Part shown: one piece after another, positions 9,848 through 22,639 of the stretch
Layout: every line of letters begins with the position of its first letter
Numbering within the stretch: position 1 is the first letter of the stretch
NCBI GenBank assembly: GCA_037962975.1
Contig: CM075669.1
Span: 116,948,501 to 117,012,500 of the forward strand
From: Clitoria ternatea
Lineage: Eukaryota; Streptophyta; Magnoliopsida; Fabales; Fabaceae
Direction of reading: 5' to 3'
Length of the DNA: 64,000 bases
Notes under the pieces: model-generated
Database searches by the model: none
The model's input: only the letters and a program-made list of their open reading frames with translations
What the model was told of the DNA's origin: nothing
Translations under genes and position numbers: made by a program

Positions 9848-12800
9848 TGTAACACCCCCGGTTAACTAAGATAATCTCTTCCACTTGATTACCTTGGTTA
9901 ACTGAGAGGTCACTAATTTTAGGAAAATGTGGAAGTTTGTTTTATACAAGATAATACATGGTGGAACGAAAGCATAACATATATATATAACATTATATAT
10001 ACACTAGTCAAGTTTAAACTATACAACTGAAATAAACGAAGGGCACGTAGCTCCCTTAACAAAAGACAAACATAAAAATAAATAAAATAAACTTAACCAC
10101 TAAGGACCTCCACCTAGAAACTTGTCGTCAGACCATGGAGATGCAGGTGGGTTAGAAACAGATGCCAATCTGGAGGGCAGAGCTAGTAGAAGGTATGTTG
10201 CTAATGTCATGAATCCTCTGATGCCTACGACTGACATAGGCCTCATAAGCCTCCGCTAAGAGACTCTGGGCCGCAGCTGACATGTCAATGTACTCCTAGG
10301 TCTCGCCATATATGAAGCTCCTATAGATATGTTGAAGAAAGCCCTGGGAGTGGTCCCACTGTCACCTCACTAATGATTTACTCCTTTTAATGATTTACTC
10401 CCTTAACTTTAATGATTTACTCCTTTTAATTCATCATATATTTATCATATATCTCTTTATCTTATCTTAGTTCTTGTACATAATTACATTATGTTCCTTA
10501 AACTTAGTCCTATTAGATTAAATAATTCTTTCTTAATAATTCATTTAGTTAACCCATTTTCTTTACTATAATCAATCCTTTTCATTTTTCATAATTTACT
10601 TTACCGCCTCAAGAACCTTGAACTTCTATAATTCAAAGTATCTTAACAATGTTTAATGTCTAAAGGAATTAACAATCTAATCATTTTTATTTCATTATAC
10701 ACTAAAAATTTGTGTAACTAAAATTTCATGCCTTAGTTATTAATTATTTTAATCTAGCCTAACATTTTTCCTTTGGTTTCTTTTTCTAGTGATGATGGTT
10801 AATTTATTCTTTACCATACTATCTCCCAATAAAATATTCTGTTCTAACTCCAATTGTTAAAGAAAGAACTTATTAATTTATTAGGATTTTTCTTATAATC
10901 TTAGCCAATATGTTAAGTTCTAAATTGATTATTTCTTATTTCTAAGTGGTCTGGACCCTCTAAAATAATTTAATTCCCAGGTTCATTCTCCTTAATCAAA
11001 TTTTTTCTAAAATATTTTCATATTTATTTAGTCTTTAAGGTTATTTCTTCATTCCCCTAAATGGTCACAAAAATGGTCACTAAAGTGGTGACTAAAGTTC
11101 ATTACCAATATTTGCTTCTTCTACTCCTAATAGGCGTTACTTATTTGCATTTCCTCGAAAAATCTCCATTGGCCAAAAAAATCCCTAATTTGTTTAAACT
11201 ATGTTATCATACCCTTTTTTTTAAAAATTAAATTATCTGAATGTTAGAGTGCGTTTGTTTACTTACTTAAAAAAACATTTTTTAAAAGTAAAGCTAAACA
11301 CCATTAAAATTATGGAGCCTTGACAATTAGAGTGGATGACTAAAATTCCTAACCTCCATTCAACAAGATAAACACCATTAAAATTATGGAAATAGAATTT
11401 TAGAAGACTAGAAAAGTCAAGAACATCCATCCAAGAAAGTTCCAATTTTTACCTTGGAAGGCTCCAAAATGGCTCATGGTTTTGGATCTTCAAGAAGGGA
11501 TGATGAAATTTATTCCTTCAAGTCTTTTGCATGCAAGGAAAATGAGATTGAAAGGTTGTCCTAGTGGTGGCTGGATGTGAATTTAGAGAAATAAGGTGTA
11601 GGTGATTTTGCAATATTTGACTTGAATTTAAGAGGAGAAGTTGTTAGTGATATGATGGAGTAGAGAGGTTAGAGTGTTTCGATAACTTATGGATGTATCT
11701 TAGAAGAGAAGAGTTTGTTGTGATAAGGGAAAATGAAGAAGGATTGGTGTAGGGTGTGGCCGTGAATATAGAAAGGCAAGGAGTGAAGTTAATTTAAGAG
11801 AAAAGTCCAAGATGCATTACATGATTTGGACAAGATTTGCATTTAGTGGTTTTGAAGTGTTGTAGCTGATTTTGAGGTTTGAATGGAAGAAGGAGGTGCT
11901 GTAGTTCTGGCCAAAAATGAGGAATCAAATGAAGGGAGATGGTCTGAAGAAGTGATATGATTAGAAGTTGTGAGATGATGGAAGTGGTAGGCATGATTAC
12001 CGTAGAAATTGTATGAAATTCTAGTGGTTGGAGTGAAAGGTGGGAGGGCTGAGTGGGTGAGGAGGACACAGTGGTGGCACCTGTCCAGAGGGTATCCAAG
12101 GGTGGTGAGGTGGTCAGAAAATCAGTGGCCGGAAAATTAACTTCTCGAGCAAGAAACCTAAGTGCACAAGATTTTTATGAATTGGGAAAATAGGGGCGTT
12201 ACAATTAAATCTGGAATAATTTGTGGAATCAAAATTACAGAAAACTACCAACATAAAAGTTTTATATCTTCTTTTTCTCTTTAAATTGATATATCATACG
12301 TGACGATCAGATATCGGTAGCCCAAGATATGTTTCATTTACGACAGGCTATTCCAAACGCTTCCTAATGAGGTATGTGTTCAGAAATAAATTTGCCAAAA
12401 ATTCTACTTTGAGAATTAATCCCCTAACCCTTCATAAAAATTGTAGAGTGATTTGATACGGACCCATAGCAAAAAAAAAAAGAAGTGATTTAAGTATCGA
12501 ACGAGAAAGATATGCAAATTTCCTCATAAACAGCCAACATAAAAATTAAACAGTTTATGAATCATAAAGATTCATTAACTGTACCAATATGGAAAGAATT
12601 AGCCTTTGATTTCTTCACAGAAAATAGTAGATAATTTCATTACAGATATTTTGACACCATGTTTTCACAAATCGAAGGTCGTATGAAAAAGTTATGAATT
12701 TTTTCGAATGAGGTGTAGGGAAAATGCCCTATTAATAAAATTTTAAGACTAATATGCTTAATCTTTGATTTTGGGGTTGACAGAGTGAGAATTGGAGTCC

Positions 12801-14007
12801 GGGGCTGGAAACAGAGGTTGAAGATCTTTTCAAAACAAAGAGATCGAGACCCAAACTGTCCAATTCTGAGGTTGTATGCAAAAGTTGGGTTTAAAACATT
12901 GAGGATATACGGGTCAATTCTTAATATATCTTTCGAAGGAATTGTTTTATGGAAAAACGATAATGATCAAGTCCGAACCGGGTCTCAGCCTCTTCAAGAA
13001 AAGTTCCTAAAACATTGAAATGACTCACCAGAGACTGGCCAAATTAGCATCAGACATTCCGAAGTATATAAACGGTCACATGTAGGAAGCGCTAAGGATT
13101 CTGATTTGGTTGGTTAGGTCGAGTAAGATGTCCTTGATTTTTCATGAAACGATCGTAAGAGGACTAGTTTCCTCACTAGATTACTAGTGTCAAGTCAAAT
13201 AACCAGAGTCCGACTTAAATCTGGGTCCCACAGTTCAAATCTGAGGAATCGGGCGACAATTATAATAATAATAATAATTAATTATTTTCTTAATTAAACT
13301 TTATTATAAATACACTTTTTATGTTTTACACTCATTACTAATAATGTTAAACACTAGAATAGTTATTATCTATTTACTTCGCATTTTCCTAATTAAACTA
13401 AAATCTTTAACAATAATATCTATTTAATCATTAATATTTAAATAATATATTATTCAGTAATCACTTTATTAAAAGGGGTTTAATTAAGTCTTATGAAATT
13501 TTGGACTTCATAAATCATTAAGTCTTAAAATCAAATCTGGTTACTTAGGTAATTCTAAATATTCTAATTCAAAATTAATTATCATTACCTATAATTATCA
13601 ATTTAAACATCATTCATAGCTTGTCTAGCAATAACAATAAAATATATTCATAAATATAATTATCTCGGTAGTAGATAAATTGCCAAGCAACAATAATAGG
13701 AGTAGACCTACAAATATAAATGCCTCAGTGATAGATAAATTACTGAATTTAAAAGTACGATCCTTTCATATAATTATTTAAAATTTAAATATCTCTCTAA
13801 GAGTCATATTAACACAAATTTCTCTTACTCGTTTACTTCACTCGACCGATCAACTTACTGCTTACCTTATCTTAAGTCTCACTTTCTTACACTATTAGGG
13901 TGATTTGAGGATCAGGCCAAAGTCTTGTTCTCCTAAAATACCCAACAAGGAACTCTCAAAGATCTCGAGGGCTTAAACTTTCACTCCCGAAAATCAGGGC
14001 TGTTACA
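9848..14007 (-). repeat. 3' LTR of the Tekay derivative (4,160 bp)
   Basis: Plus-strand ends are TGTAACACCCCC and GGGCTGTTACA. Relative to the partner LTR it lacks about 1.4 kb (partner 14787-16168) at 10370-10420 and about 0.85 kb (partner 17065-17909) at about 11294. Both junctions contain short extra copies of sequence found just downstream. The region around 13261-13900 is almost identical to 20155-20800 of the partner. Confidence 0.88.
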
Positions 14008-14248
14008 CTCTCCCCAGCTTTTAGGAATTTCGCCCCCGAAATTCACCGCATTAATCATGGGTACCAAGGTAACTTTGGATCATCGACCCTTTGCATTTTC
14101 ATCTGATGCTCCAACTACATGAGTCTTAATTAAGTAGTTCCTAACAAACAAGTCCTAACGACTGTCAAACAACAACTTTCAGAGTATAGCGGGGTAGAGC
14201 GAACCACACCCCAAGCCTGCTAAATCAACCACGCTCTGATACCACCAA
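14008..14248 (-). other. Minimal interior of the Tekay derivative with PBS and PPT
   Basis: The PBS on the minus strand (TGGTATCAGAGCGTGG, 14230-14245) is initiator-Met tRNA type, four bases inside the LTR. The opposite end reads CTAAAAGCTGGGGAGAG on the minus strand (14008-14024) directly before the 3' LTR and is the PPT. Between them is no open frame of note. Reverse transcription could work on this RNA if proteins were supplied. Confidence 0.85.
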
Positions 14249-14502
14249 TGTAACACCCTCAGTTAACTAAGATAATCTCTTCCACTAGATTACCCTGGTT
14301 AACTGAGAGGTCACTAATTTTAGGAAAATATGAAAGTTTTTTTTTATACATAATTATACATGGTGGAACGAAAGCATAACATATATATAAAACATTATAT
14401 ATACACTGGACAAGTTCAAACTATACAACTAAAATAAACGAGGGGCACGCAGGCTCCCTTAACAAAAGGCAAACATAAAAGTAAACAAAATAAACTCAAC
14501 CA

Positions 14503-15402
14503 CTAAGGACCTCCACCTAGAAACTCGTCGTCAAACCATGGTGATGCAGGTAGGTCAGAAGCAGATGCCAATCTGGAAGAGTCTGGAGGGGCAGAGCTAG
14601 TAGAAGGTATGTTGCTAATGTCACGAATCCTCTGATGCCTATGATTGACATAGGCCTTATAAGCCTCTGCTAAGAGACTCTAAGCCGCAGCTGACATGTC
14701 AATGTACTCCCCGGTCTCGCCGTACATGTAGCTCTTATAGATATGTCGAAGAAAGCCCTAGGAGTGGTCCTACTATCTCGTCACTAGGTAGCTCTCCATC
14801 AGCGTCATAATCAAAACTCTTGGCATCATAGAAGCACTCTCTACACTATCTGCCTCATGAACTGCGAGGGGAGCGGCTGGCTGAATCTGCTGTGGGAAAG
14901 CTGGAAGGGTTGCATGGTCTACCAAACCTGCTAGCATGTCCTCAAGAGGATACTCCTCTGGATCCTCCTCCTCATCCTCTTCCATGGGGAGCGGAATATA
15001 CTCAGGTGTAGGCTCCCTCTAAACTGCACCATCTGTAGCTGGTACTGTTGGAGCCTCTACTGGCTGAACAAGAGGCGGGGCCATGAGTGGAGCTGGTAGT
15101 TGATGAAAGCTAAGAGGGTCCGCTAACAAAGCTTCCTCCCTCTCAAACATCTCCTTAAGCTCTACCATGCTCATGGGTCGGGGTGGATCACCGTACCTTC
15201 TAACTGAGTTCTCTATGACCTCTACATCTCGGTCACAGGGTCTCTTTACATACTGCTGAGGTGGTAGTGGTACATCTACTAGAACATCCTCTGGAATAGC
15301 TACTAACTGACTGGGACCTACTTGGTCCTCTCTACGTGCTGCTCTTCTAGTACGGTATACATGCCTGAATGGTAGTCTGGAGTAATCAACTGTAAAGATG
15401 AG
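14503..15402 (-). pseudogene. Decayed unknown ORF inside the Tekay-type LTR
   Basis: About 300 codons read like protein on the minus strand. An N-terminal part has YSRLPFRHVYRTRRAARED and RRYGDPPRPMSMVELKEMF. An acidic Pro/Glu-rich part has YIPLPMEEDEEEDPEEYPL and DMLAGLVDH. A C-terminal part has HIYKSYMYGETGEYIDMSAA, HRHQRIRDISNIPST and ends SPWFDDEFLGGGP-stop. It is broken by a TAG before REPTPEY, a frameshift near 14800 and a TAG after MSAAA. In the partner LTR (10120-10330) that last position is CAG, so the frame was once open. A Tekay-like LTR at 34740-34770 retains a related NSPWTKDI end. I do not recognise the protein family. It lies in the last third of the LTR in element orientation. 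Confidence 0.6.
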
Positions 15403-15639
15403 TCGTCATCCCCACAACAATCACGGAGTGTCATCTCTGACAGTCGCCCCACATATTTCTAATCAATTCATCAAGCTCTCTTAGGGTTTCATATATGAAT
15501 TTCTAAGTTATCTCACCGCTCTCATTCCTTACGGATCCTTCTACTTATCACTTCACTACATTAATACAACAAGATAATTGTAATTTAATGGAATGCATGA
15601 ATGCTGTATCTTTACTATTACTATACACTAGTATGATGC

Positions 15640-16030
15640 ATACTTCTCCCTCAATAACAACACATCATCAATCAGATCCCACCTTATTTCCCTGTCCTCT
15701 AGAGCGACCAGAGCTCTCCTTGTTCTGATTTTCACAAAAGGGTAAGGACACACGGTCCTATCATCACAAAATTGCCAATCATAATCTTTATAAAATGGAC
15801 ACTCCAGGGTCATAGAAAATCCCGCCTCTTGTCGAAGTATATCAGGTTTTTCGCGTGTTGTTCGGCGACGGGCACGAATCTAATGCCACTTAGAATTCCC
15901 ACTTCTGATATACTCCCTAGATTGCCCTCGGGTATCAAGGCGCTGGCAGATTCTTTAGTGTACCCCTCATTGTTATGCTCTAGGGAGTTTCTCAATGCCA
16001 CCCTTATTCATCAGATATGATGCATGATTC
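15640..16030 (-). repeat. Block conserved among Tekay-like LTRs
   Basis: The sequence around CGACCAGAGCTC...ACAAAAGGGTAAGGACA and the block that follows match 35215-35560 and, in opposite orientation and more weakly, 49960-50330. Three otherwise diverged LTRs keep this stretch. Short open frames exist on the minus strand but differ between copies, so the constraint may act on RNA or DNA. Confidence 0.55.
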
Positions 16031-18675
16031 GATTATTAGATTTATCCTGGGGTGGTATATCAGTAAGATTCTTCTCATTTCATTTCTAACGTCGAACCTC
16101 TCTCTTAGCATTGAATGTCATTCAACCTTCCTTTTCTTCCAATAAAGTTTATAATTCCTTTTTCCAAATCTTAACTTTAATGATTTACTCCTTTTAATTC
16201 ATCATATATTTATCATATATCTCTTTATCTTATCTTAGTTCTTGTACATAATTACAATATGTTCCTTAAACTTAGTTCCATTAGATTAAATAATTCTTTC
16301 TTAATAATTCATTTAGTTAACCCATTTTCCTTACTATAGTCAATCCTTTTCCTTTTGCATAATTTACTTTACCACCTCAAGAACCTTGAACTTCTATAAT
16401 TCAAAGTATCTTAACAATGTTTAATGTCTAAAGGAATTAACAATCTAATCATTTTTATTTCATTATACACTGAAAATTTGTGTAACTAAAATTTCATGCC
16501 TTAGTTATTAACTATTTTAATCTAGCCTAACATTTTTCCTTTGGTTTCTTTTTCTAGTGATGATGGTTAATTTATTCTTTACCATATTATCTCCCAATAA
16601 AATATTCAGTTCTAACTCCAATTGTTAAAGAAAGAACTTATTAATTTATTAGGATTTTTCTTATAATCTTAGCCAATATGTTAAGTTCTAAATTAATTAT
16701 TTCTTATTTCTAAGTGGTTTGGACCCTCTAAAATAATTTAATTCCTAGGTTCATTCTCCTTAATCAAATTTTTTCAAATATCTATTCATATTTCTTTAGT
16801 CTCTAAGGTTATTTCTTCCTTCTCCTAAATGGCAACAAAAATGGTCACTAAAGTGGTGACTAAAGTTCATTACCAATATTTGGTTCTTCTACTCCTAATA
16901 GGTGTTACTTATTTGCATTTCCTCAAAAAATCTCCATTGGCCAAAAAAATCCCTAATTTGTTTAAACTATGTTATCATACCCCTTTTTTTTAAAATTAAA
17001 TTATCCAAATGTTAGAGTGCATTTGTTTACTTGCTTAAAAAAACATTTTTTAAAAGCAGAGCTTTTCTTCACCACCTTAATTAACTCTCTTAAAACTAAA
17101 TTTCTTCATTCACTTTTTGATTCATATTACCTTAAGAAATTTTCTAAAAATCTAATTTCTTTACTTTAACTTTAGAAAAACGTTTTTGTGACTATCGATC
17201 GAAGGTTCTTTTACCGTGCGAAATATTTAGAAAAATAATTCGGTAACGATTAACGATGAATTAACTATATAATGATGGGGCTTACTGGATAATATTCTAC
17301 AAATTACATAATAATATCCTGAAATACGAATTTATTTAATGCAACCATATTGAATGAAATCGGGCCCGCCCAAACACTAAAACTTTCCCTAATTCCCTTT
17401 TTCGAGTATTCGATCGCGGTAAAATTATTTCCAGTAAATGAAATTTCAGAATACCGATTATTTCAAAAACGTAACGTTTGGTCGTCGGTTACGAAAAATT
17501 CTACGGTTTAAGATCCGACCGTTGGATCGTGATGAAATTTGAAACGAGAACTTCCAATCACATAAGCATTATCATAGCACTGCCAAAATTGAAATTAAAT
17601 AAGATAGAAACCCCCTTTACCTCATTTTGAACCTGCTGTCCGGAGAGAGAATTTTTAGATTTTGTCGAAAAATTCTACCGATCGTTCTATCGTGCTCCAA
17701 TCACATATTTAAGCCTCCAGATCTTAAAAAGAATGCATGCAAGCTTAGAACAAAAAAGAGCAGTCACGGTTTCAGCTTTAAAGGCAAGGGTCCAGGACAA
17801 AAATTAGATCAAAATTTAAAGTTGACCTCCAAAATTTAAAAACAATAACCAATGGAACAATTTTGCCAAACTCACCCTTTTATGGCCTCAAAGTGGTGCA
17901 CGACCTTGGAGCCTTGACAATTAGAGTGGATGACTAAAATTCCTAACCTCCATTCAACAAGATAAACACCATTAAAATTATGGAAATAGAATTTTAGAAT
18001 ACTAGAAAAGTCAAGAACATCCAGCTAAGAAAGTTCCAATTTTTACCTTGGAAGGCTCCAAAATGGCTCATGGTTTTGGATCTTCAAGAAGGGATGATGA
18101 AATTTATTCCTTCAAGTCTTTTGCATGCAAGGAAAATGAGATTGAAAGGTTGTCCTAGTGGTGGCTGGACATGAATTTAGAGGAAGGAGGTGTAGGTGAT
18201 TTTACGCTATTTTACTTGAATTTAAGAGGGAAAGTTGTTAGTGATTTGATGGAGTAGAGAGGTTAGAGTGTTTGGATAACTTATGGATGTATCTTAGAAG
18301 AGAATAGTTTATTGTGATGAGGGAAAATGAAGAAGGATTGGTGTAGGGTGTGGCCGTGAATATGGCAAGGCAAGGAGTGAAATTAATTTAAGAGAAAAGT
18401 CCAAGATACATTACATGATTTGGACAAGATTTGCATTTAGTGGTTTTGAAGTGTTGTAGCTGATTTTGAGGTTCGAATTTAAGAAGGGGGTGCTACAGTT
18501 TTGGTCAAAAATGAGGAATGGAATGAAGGGAGATGGGCTGAGGAAGTGATATGATTAGAAGCTATGAGATGATGGAAGTGGTAGGCATGATTACCCTAAA
18601 AATTACATGAAATTCTAGTGGTTGGAGTGAAAGGTGGGAGGGCTGAGTGGATGAGGAGGACACAGTGGTGACACC

Positions 18676-19291
18676 TGTCCAGAGGGTATCCAAGGGTGGT
18701 GAGGTGGTCAGAAAATCAGTGGCCGGAAAATTAACTTGTCGAGTAAGAAACCTAAGTGCACAAGATTTTTATGAACTGGGAAAATAAGGGCGTTACAATT
18801 AAATCTGGAATAATTTGTGGAATCAAAATTACAAAAAACTACCAGCAAAAAAGTTTTAGATCTTTTTCTCTTTAAATCGATATATCATACGTGACGATCA
18901 GATATCGGTAGCCCAAGATATGTTTTATTTACGACAGGCTATTCCAAACGCTTCCGAATGAGGTATGTGTTTAGAAATAAACTTGTCCAGAGAGTGTCCA
19001 TGGGTGGTGAGGTGGTCGGAAAATCGGTGGGTGGAAAATTAACTTGTCGAGCAAGAAACTGAAGTGCATAAGATTTTTATGAACCAGGAAAATAGGGGCG
19101 TTACAATTAAATCTGGAATAATTCGTGGAGTCAAAATTAGAGGAAAATCCTAACATGAGAGTTTTAGATCTTTTTTTTTCTTTAAATCGATATATCATAC
19201 GCAACAATCAGATATCGGTAGCCCAAGATACGTTTGATTTACGACAGGTTGTTCCAAACACTTCCGAATCAGGTAGGTGTTCAAAATAACT
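18676..19291. repeat. 308-bp tandem duplication in the Tekay-type LTR
   Basis: TGTCCAGAG starts at 18676 and again at 18984. Both units run through GGTGAGGTGGTC, GGGCGTTACAATTAAATC, CGATATATCATACG and ATCGGTAGCCCAAGATA. The copies differ at many positions, so the duplication is old. The other LTR (about 12080-12380) has one unit. Confidence 0.8.
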
Positions 19292-20874
19292 TCGTCAAAA
19301 ATTCTCCTTTGAGTAAGCCTTGAGCCCTGCATAAAAATTTTAGAGTGCTTTGATACGGACCCATAGCAAAAAGAACGAAGTGATTTAAGTATCGAACGAG
19401 AAAGATATGCGAATTTTCTCACAAACAGCTAACATAAAAATGAAACAGTTTATCAATCATAAAGATTCATTAAACTATACCAATCTGGAAAGAATTAGCC
19501 TTTAATTTCTTCATAGAAAACATAGATAATTTTGTTACAAACATTTTGACACCAAGTTTGCACGAATTGAAGGTCATATGAAAAGTTATGAATTTTTTCC
19601 GAATTAGGTGCAGGGAAAATGCCCTGTTAATAAAATTTTAAGACTAATATGCTATATCTTTGATTTTTGGGTTGACAGAGTGAGAATTAGAGTTCGGGGA
19701 TAGAAACGGAGGTTAAAGATCTTTTCAAAACAAAGAGATTGAGATAAAAATTGTCCCATTCTAAGGTCGTATGCAAAAGTTGGGTCTAAAACATTGAGGA
19801 TATGCGGGTCAAGTCTTAAAATATCTTTTGAAGGAATTGTTTTATGGAAAAACGATAATGATCGAGTCCGAACCGGGTCTCTGCCTCTTCAAGAAAAGTT
19901 CCTAAAACTTCAAAACGAGTCACCAGAGACTGACCGAATCACCATCGGACATTCCGAAGTATATAAACGGTCAAACGTAGGAAGCGCTAAGGATTCTAAT
20001 TTGGTTGGTTAGGTCGAGTCAGGTGTCCTTGATTTTTCACGAAATGATCCTAAGAGGACTAGTTTCCTCACCAGATTACTAGTCTCAAGTCAAATAACCA
20101 GATTCCGACTTAAATCTAGGTCCCAGATGTTCAAATATGAGGAACCGGGAGACAATTATTATTATAATTATAATAATTAATTATTTTCTTAATTAAGCTT
20201 TATTATAAATACACTTTTTATGTTTTACACTCATTACTAATAATGTTAAATATTAGAATAGTTATTATCTATTTACTTCGCATTTTCCCAATTAAATAAA
20301 ATCTTTAACAATAATATCTATTTAGCCGTTAATATTTAAATAATATATTATTCAGTAATCACTTTATTAAAAGGGGTTTAATTAAGTCTTATGAAATTTT
20401 GGACTTCATAAATCATTAAGTCTGAAAATCAAATCCGGTTACTTAGGTAATTCTAAATATTCTAATTCAAAATTAATTATCATTACCTATAATTATTAAT
20501 TTAAACATAATTCATAGCTTGTCTAGCAATAACAATAAAATATATTCATGAATATAATTATCTCGGTAGTAGATAAATTGCCAAGCAACAATAATAAGAG
20601 TAGACCCACAAATATAAATGCCTTAGTGATAGATAAATTACTGAATTTAAAGGTACTATCCCTTCATATAATTATTTAAAATTTAAATATGTCTCTAAGA
20701 GTCATATTAACACAAATTTCTTACTTGTTTACTTTACTCGATTGATCAACTTATTACTTAGCTTATCTTAAGTCTCACTTTCTTACACTATTAGGGTGAT
20801 TTGAGGATTAGACCTAAGTCTTCTCTCCTAAAATACCCAACAAGGAACTCTCAAAGATCTCGAGGGTTGTTACA

Positions 20875-21802
20875 TCTAATACATTTCACATTTACAGGGG
20901 GTGGGAGTTTAGAGATCACCTCAACTTTTGCTTATCAATTTCAATACCTTTAGCTGAGATTTTATGACCAAGAACAATTTCTTGTCACCATGAAGTGACA
21001 CTTCTCCCAATTCAACACCAAATTTGTTTCAATACACCGCTTCAGTATGGTGTCCAGGTTGGATAGAATGAGTCAAATGAATTCCCCAAAACTGAGAAGT
21101 CATCCATGAAAATCTCAATGATCTTTTCAATTAAATATGCAAAAATAGCAAACATACATCTTTGAAAAGTAACAGGTGTATTTCACAATCCAAATGACAT
21201 TTTCCTATAAGCAAAGATACCAAAAGGACATGTAAAAGTAGTTTTTTCTTGGTCAAGAGGGTCAATGAAAATCTGATTATATCCAGAGTATCCATCAAGA
21301 AAGCAATAATAAGCCTGTCTAGATAATCTTTCAAACATTTAATCCATAAAGGGGAGTGGAAAATGGTCTTTTCCTGTTGCTTGATTTAATTTTCTATAAT
21401 CAATACACATTCTCCAACTTGTAATAGTTCTTGTTGGGATTAATTCATTTTTATCATTCACAATTACTATCATTCCTCCCTTTTTGGGAACAACTTAAAC
21501 ATGACTTACCATGCACTATCAAAAATAGGATAGATGATACCTGCTTTTAGCAATTTTAGAACCTCTTTTTTGGTTACCTCTTTCATGGTTAGATTGAGGC
21601 GCCTTTGAGGTTGAGCTACATGCTTAAAATCATCTTCCAATAAAATCTTATGCATGCAGTATAATGGACTTATACCTTTCAGATCTTCAAGTGTCCATCC
21701 AATTGCTTCTTGATTTCTTTTTAGCACTTCTACAAGTTTTTCTTCTTTTATTTTAGTTAACAAATTACTAATAATAACTAGTTTAAGATTACCTTCCTTC
21801 AA
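20875..21802 (-). pseudogene. pol: Athila-1 reverse transcriptase, N-terminal and catalytic part
   Basis: The N-terminal part at 21506-21802 has EAIGWTLEDLKGISPLYCMH, then AQPQRRLNLTMKEVTKKEV and AGIIYPI. Further on, AYRKMSFGL then NTPVTFQRCMFAIFAYLIEK leads to the active-site motif EIFMDDFSV, encoded at about 21099-21110. The catalytic aspartates are intact, but the usual Cys codon before NTP is TGA and other frames interrupt the domain. The rest of RT lies beyond the Tekay insertion at 9847. Confidence 0.88.
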
Positions 21803-22069
21803 AAAATGTACTTTAGGTTGGAAGGTAACACTTTAAGTTTAGGCATCTAGATTTCTTCAAAAGGTGTTTCTTGGATTTCTTCAATTTTTCTTGATTCAAG
21901 GGAAGTTTCTTTCCCTTGTTAAAGTTCTTCTAAACACCTGCCTATTTGTCTCTTCTCTTCCTCATTCAAATATTCAACAAAGTCAATCAATAACTTATTG
22001 AGAGGGTCAGAAATAGACATACCTTTGGATATATAGAGACAAACTTCATCAAGGACATATACTTTAAAA

Positions 22070-22490
22070 CAGTCTTATTTTGAGTTGGGATGTTTCATGG
22101 CTTTGAAGACATCAAAATTTACCTCTTCATCATACACTCTGACTGCGAGCTTACCATTGCCTACATTAATCAATACTCTAGCAGTCTTCATGAATGGTCT
22201 TCCAAGAATTAGAGGGACTTCAGTATCCCCCCCATGTCTAAAACCATAAAATCAACGGGGAAGTAGAACTTGTCAACCTTCACAAGTACGTCCTCCACAA
22301 TTCCATAGGGTTTCTTGATTGATCAATCAGTTAATTACAGAGTCATCTTTGTCCTTTGTGGATCAAGGTCATCTATGCATTTCATCACACTTAAGGGCAT
22401 TAGATTGATGCTATCCCTTAGGTCTAATAAAGATTTCCCAATATTTACACCTCTAATGGAAATGGGAATGGTGAAACTTCCAGGGTTTTC
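22070..22490 (-). pseudogene. pol: Athila-1 aspartic protease
   Basis: NPGSFTIPISIRGVNIG is followed by the catalytic loop LLDLRDSINLMPLSV. The family usually has DLG at this point; here the Gly is Arg, which should damage the active site. The frame reaches TAA after RTKMTL, then TGA. Homology resumes with VDFMVLDMGG and PLILGRPFMKTARVLINVG and ends near EEVNFDVFKAMKH. It processes Gag-Pol in live elements; this copy cannot be translated through. Confidence 0.82.
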
Positions 22491-22639
22491 AACTTTTCTG
22501 ACATGTTGTATTACAAAATAACACTACAGCCTGCTTTAAGTTCAACAATCTCTTAATTGTACCTCCTCTTCTTAGTGAGCAGTTCTTTCATAAACTTTTC
22601 TTATGTTGGCATTTGTTCCAATGCTTCAGAAAATGGAAT

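Larger units (their letters stand above)
9848..20874 (-). mobile_element. Tekay/Del-type Gypsy derivative with giant unequal LTRs and a 241-bp interior
   Basis: TCTAA flanks both ends (9843-9847 and 20875-20879), and the target is the Athila-1 RT. The minus strand reads 5' LTR (14249-20874, 6,626 bp), PBS, a 241-bp interior with no gag or pol, PPT, and 3' LTR (9848-14007, 4,160 bp). The interior ends in a GGGGGCGAAATTCC...GGGGAGAG stretch, typical of the end of Tekay elements. The LTRs share both ends but differ by deletions and one duplication, with visible point differences (about 9% in the outer 125 bp, far less in other parts). It needed all proteins in trans. Confidence 0.9.
14249..20874 (-). 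repeat. 5' LTR of the Tekay derivative (6,626 bp)
   Basis: Plus-strand ends are TGTAACACCCTC and GGGTTGTTACA, followed by target copy TCTAA. It contains a decayed open frame at 14503-15402, a block conserved with other Tekay-like LTRs (15640-16030), and a 308-bp tandem duplication (18676-19291) absent from the other LTR. Elsewhere it is AT-rich with no gene that I recognise. Confidence 0.88.

Noticed and set aside
9848..9884. Apparent start MEEIILVNRGCY of the Athila RNase H frame
   Set aside because: These codons belong to the inserted Tekay LTR; the true sequence continues at 20875.
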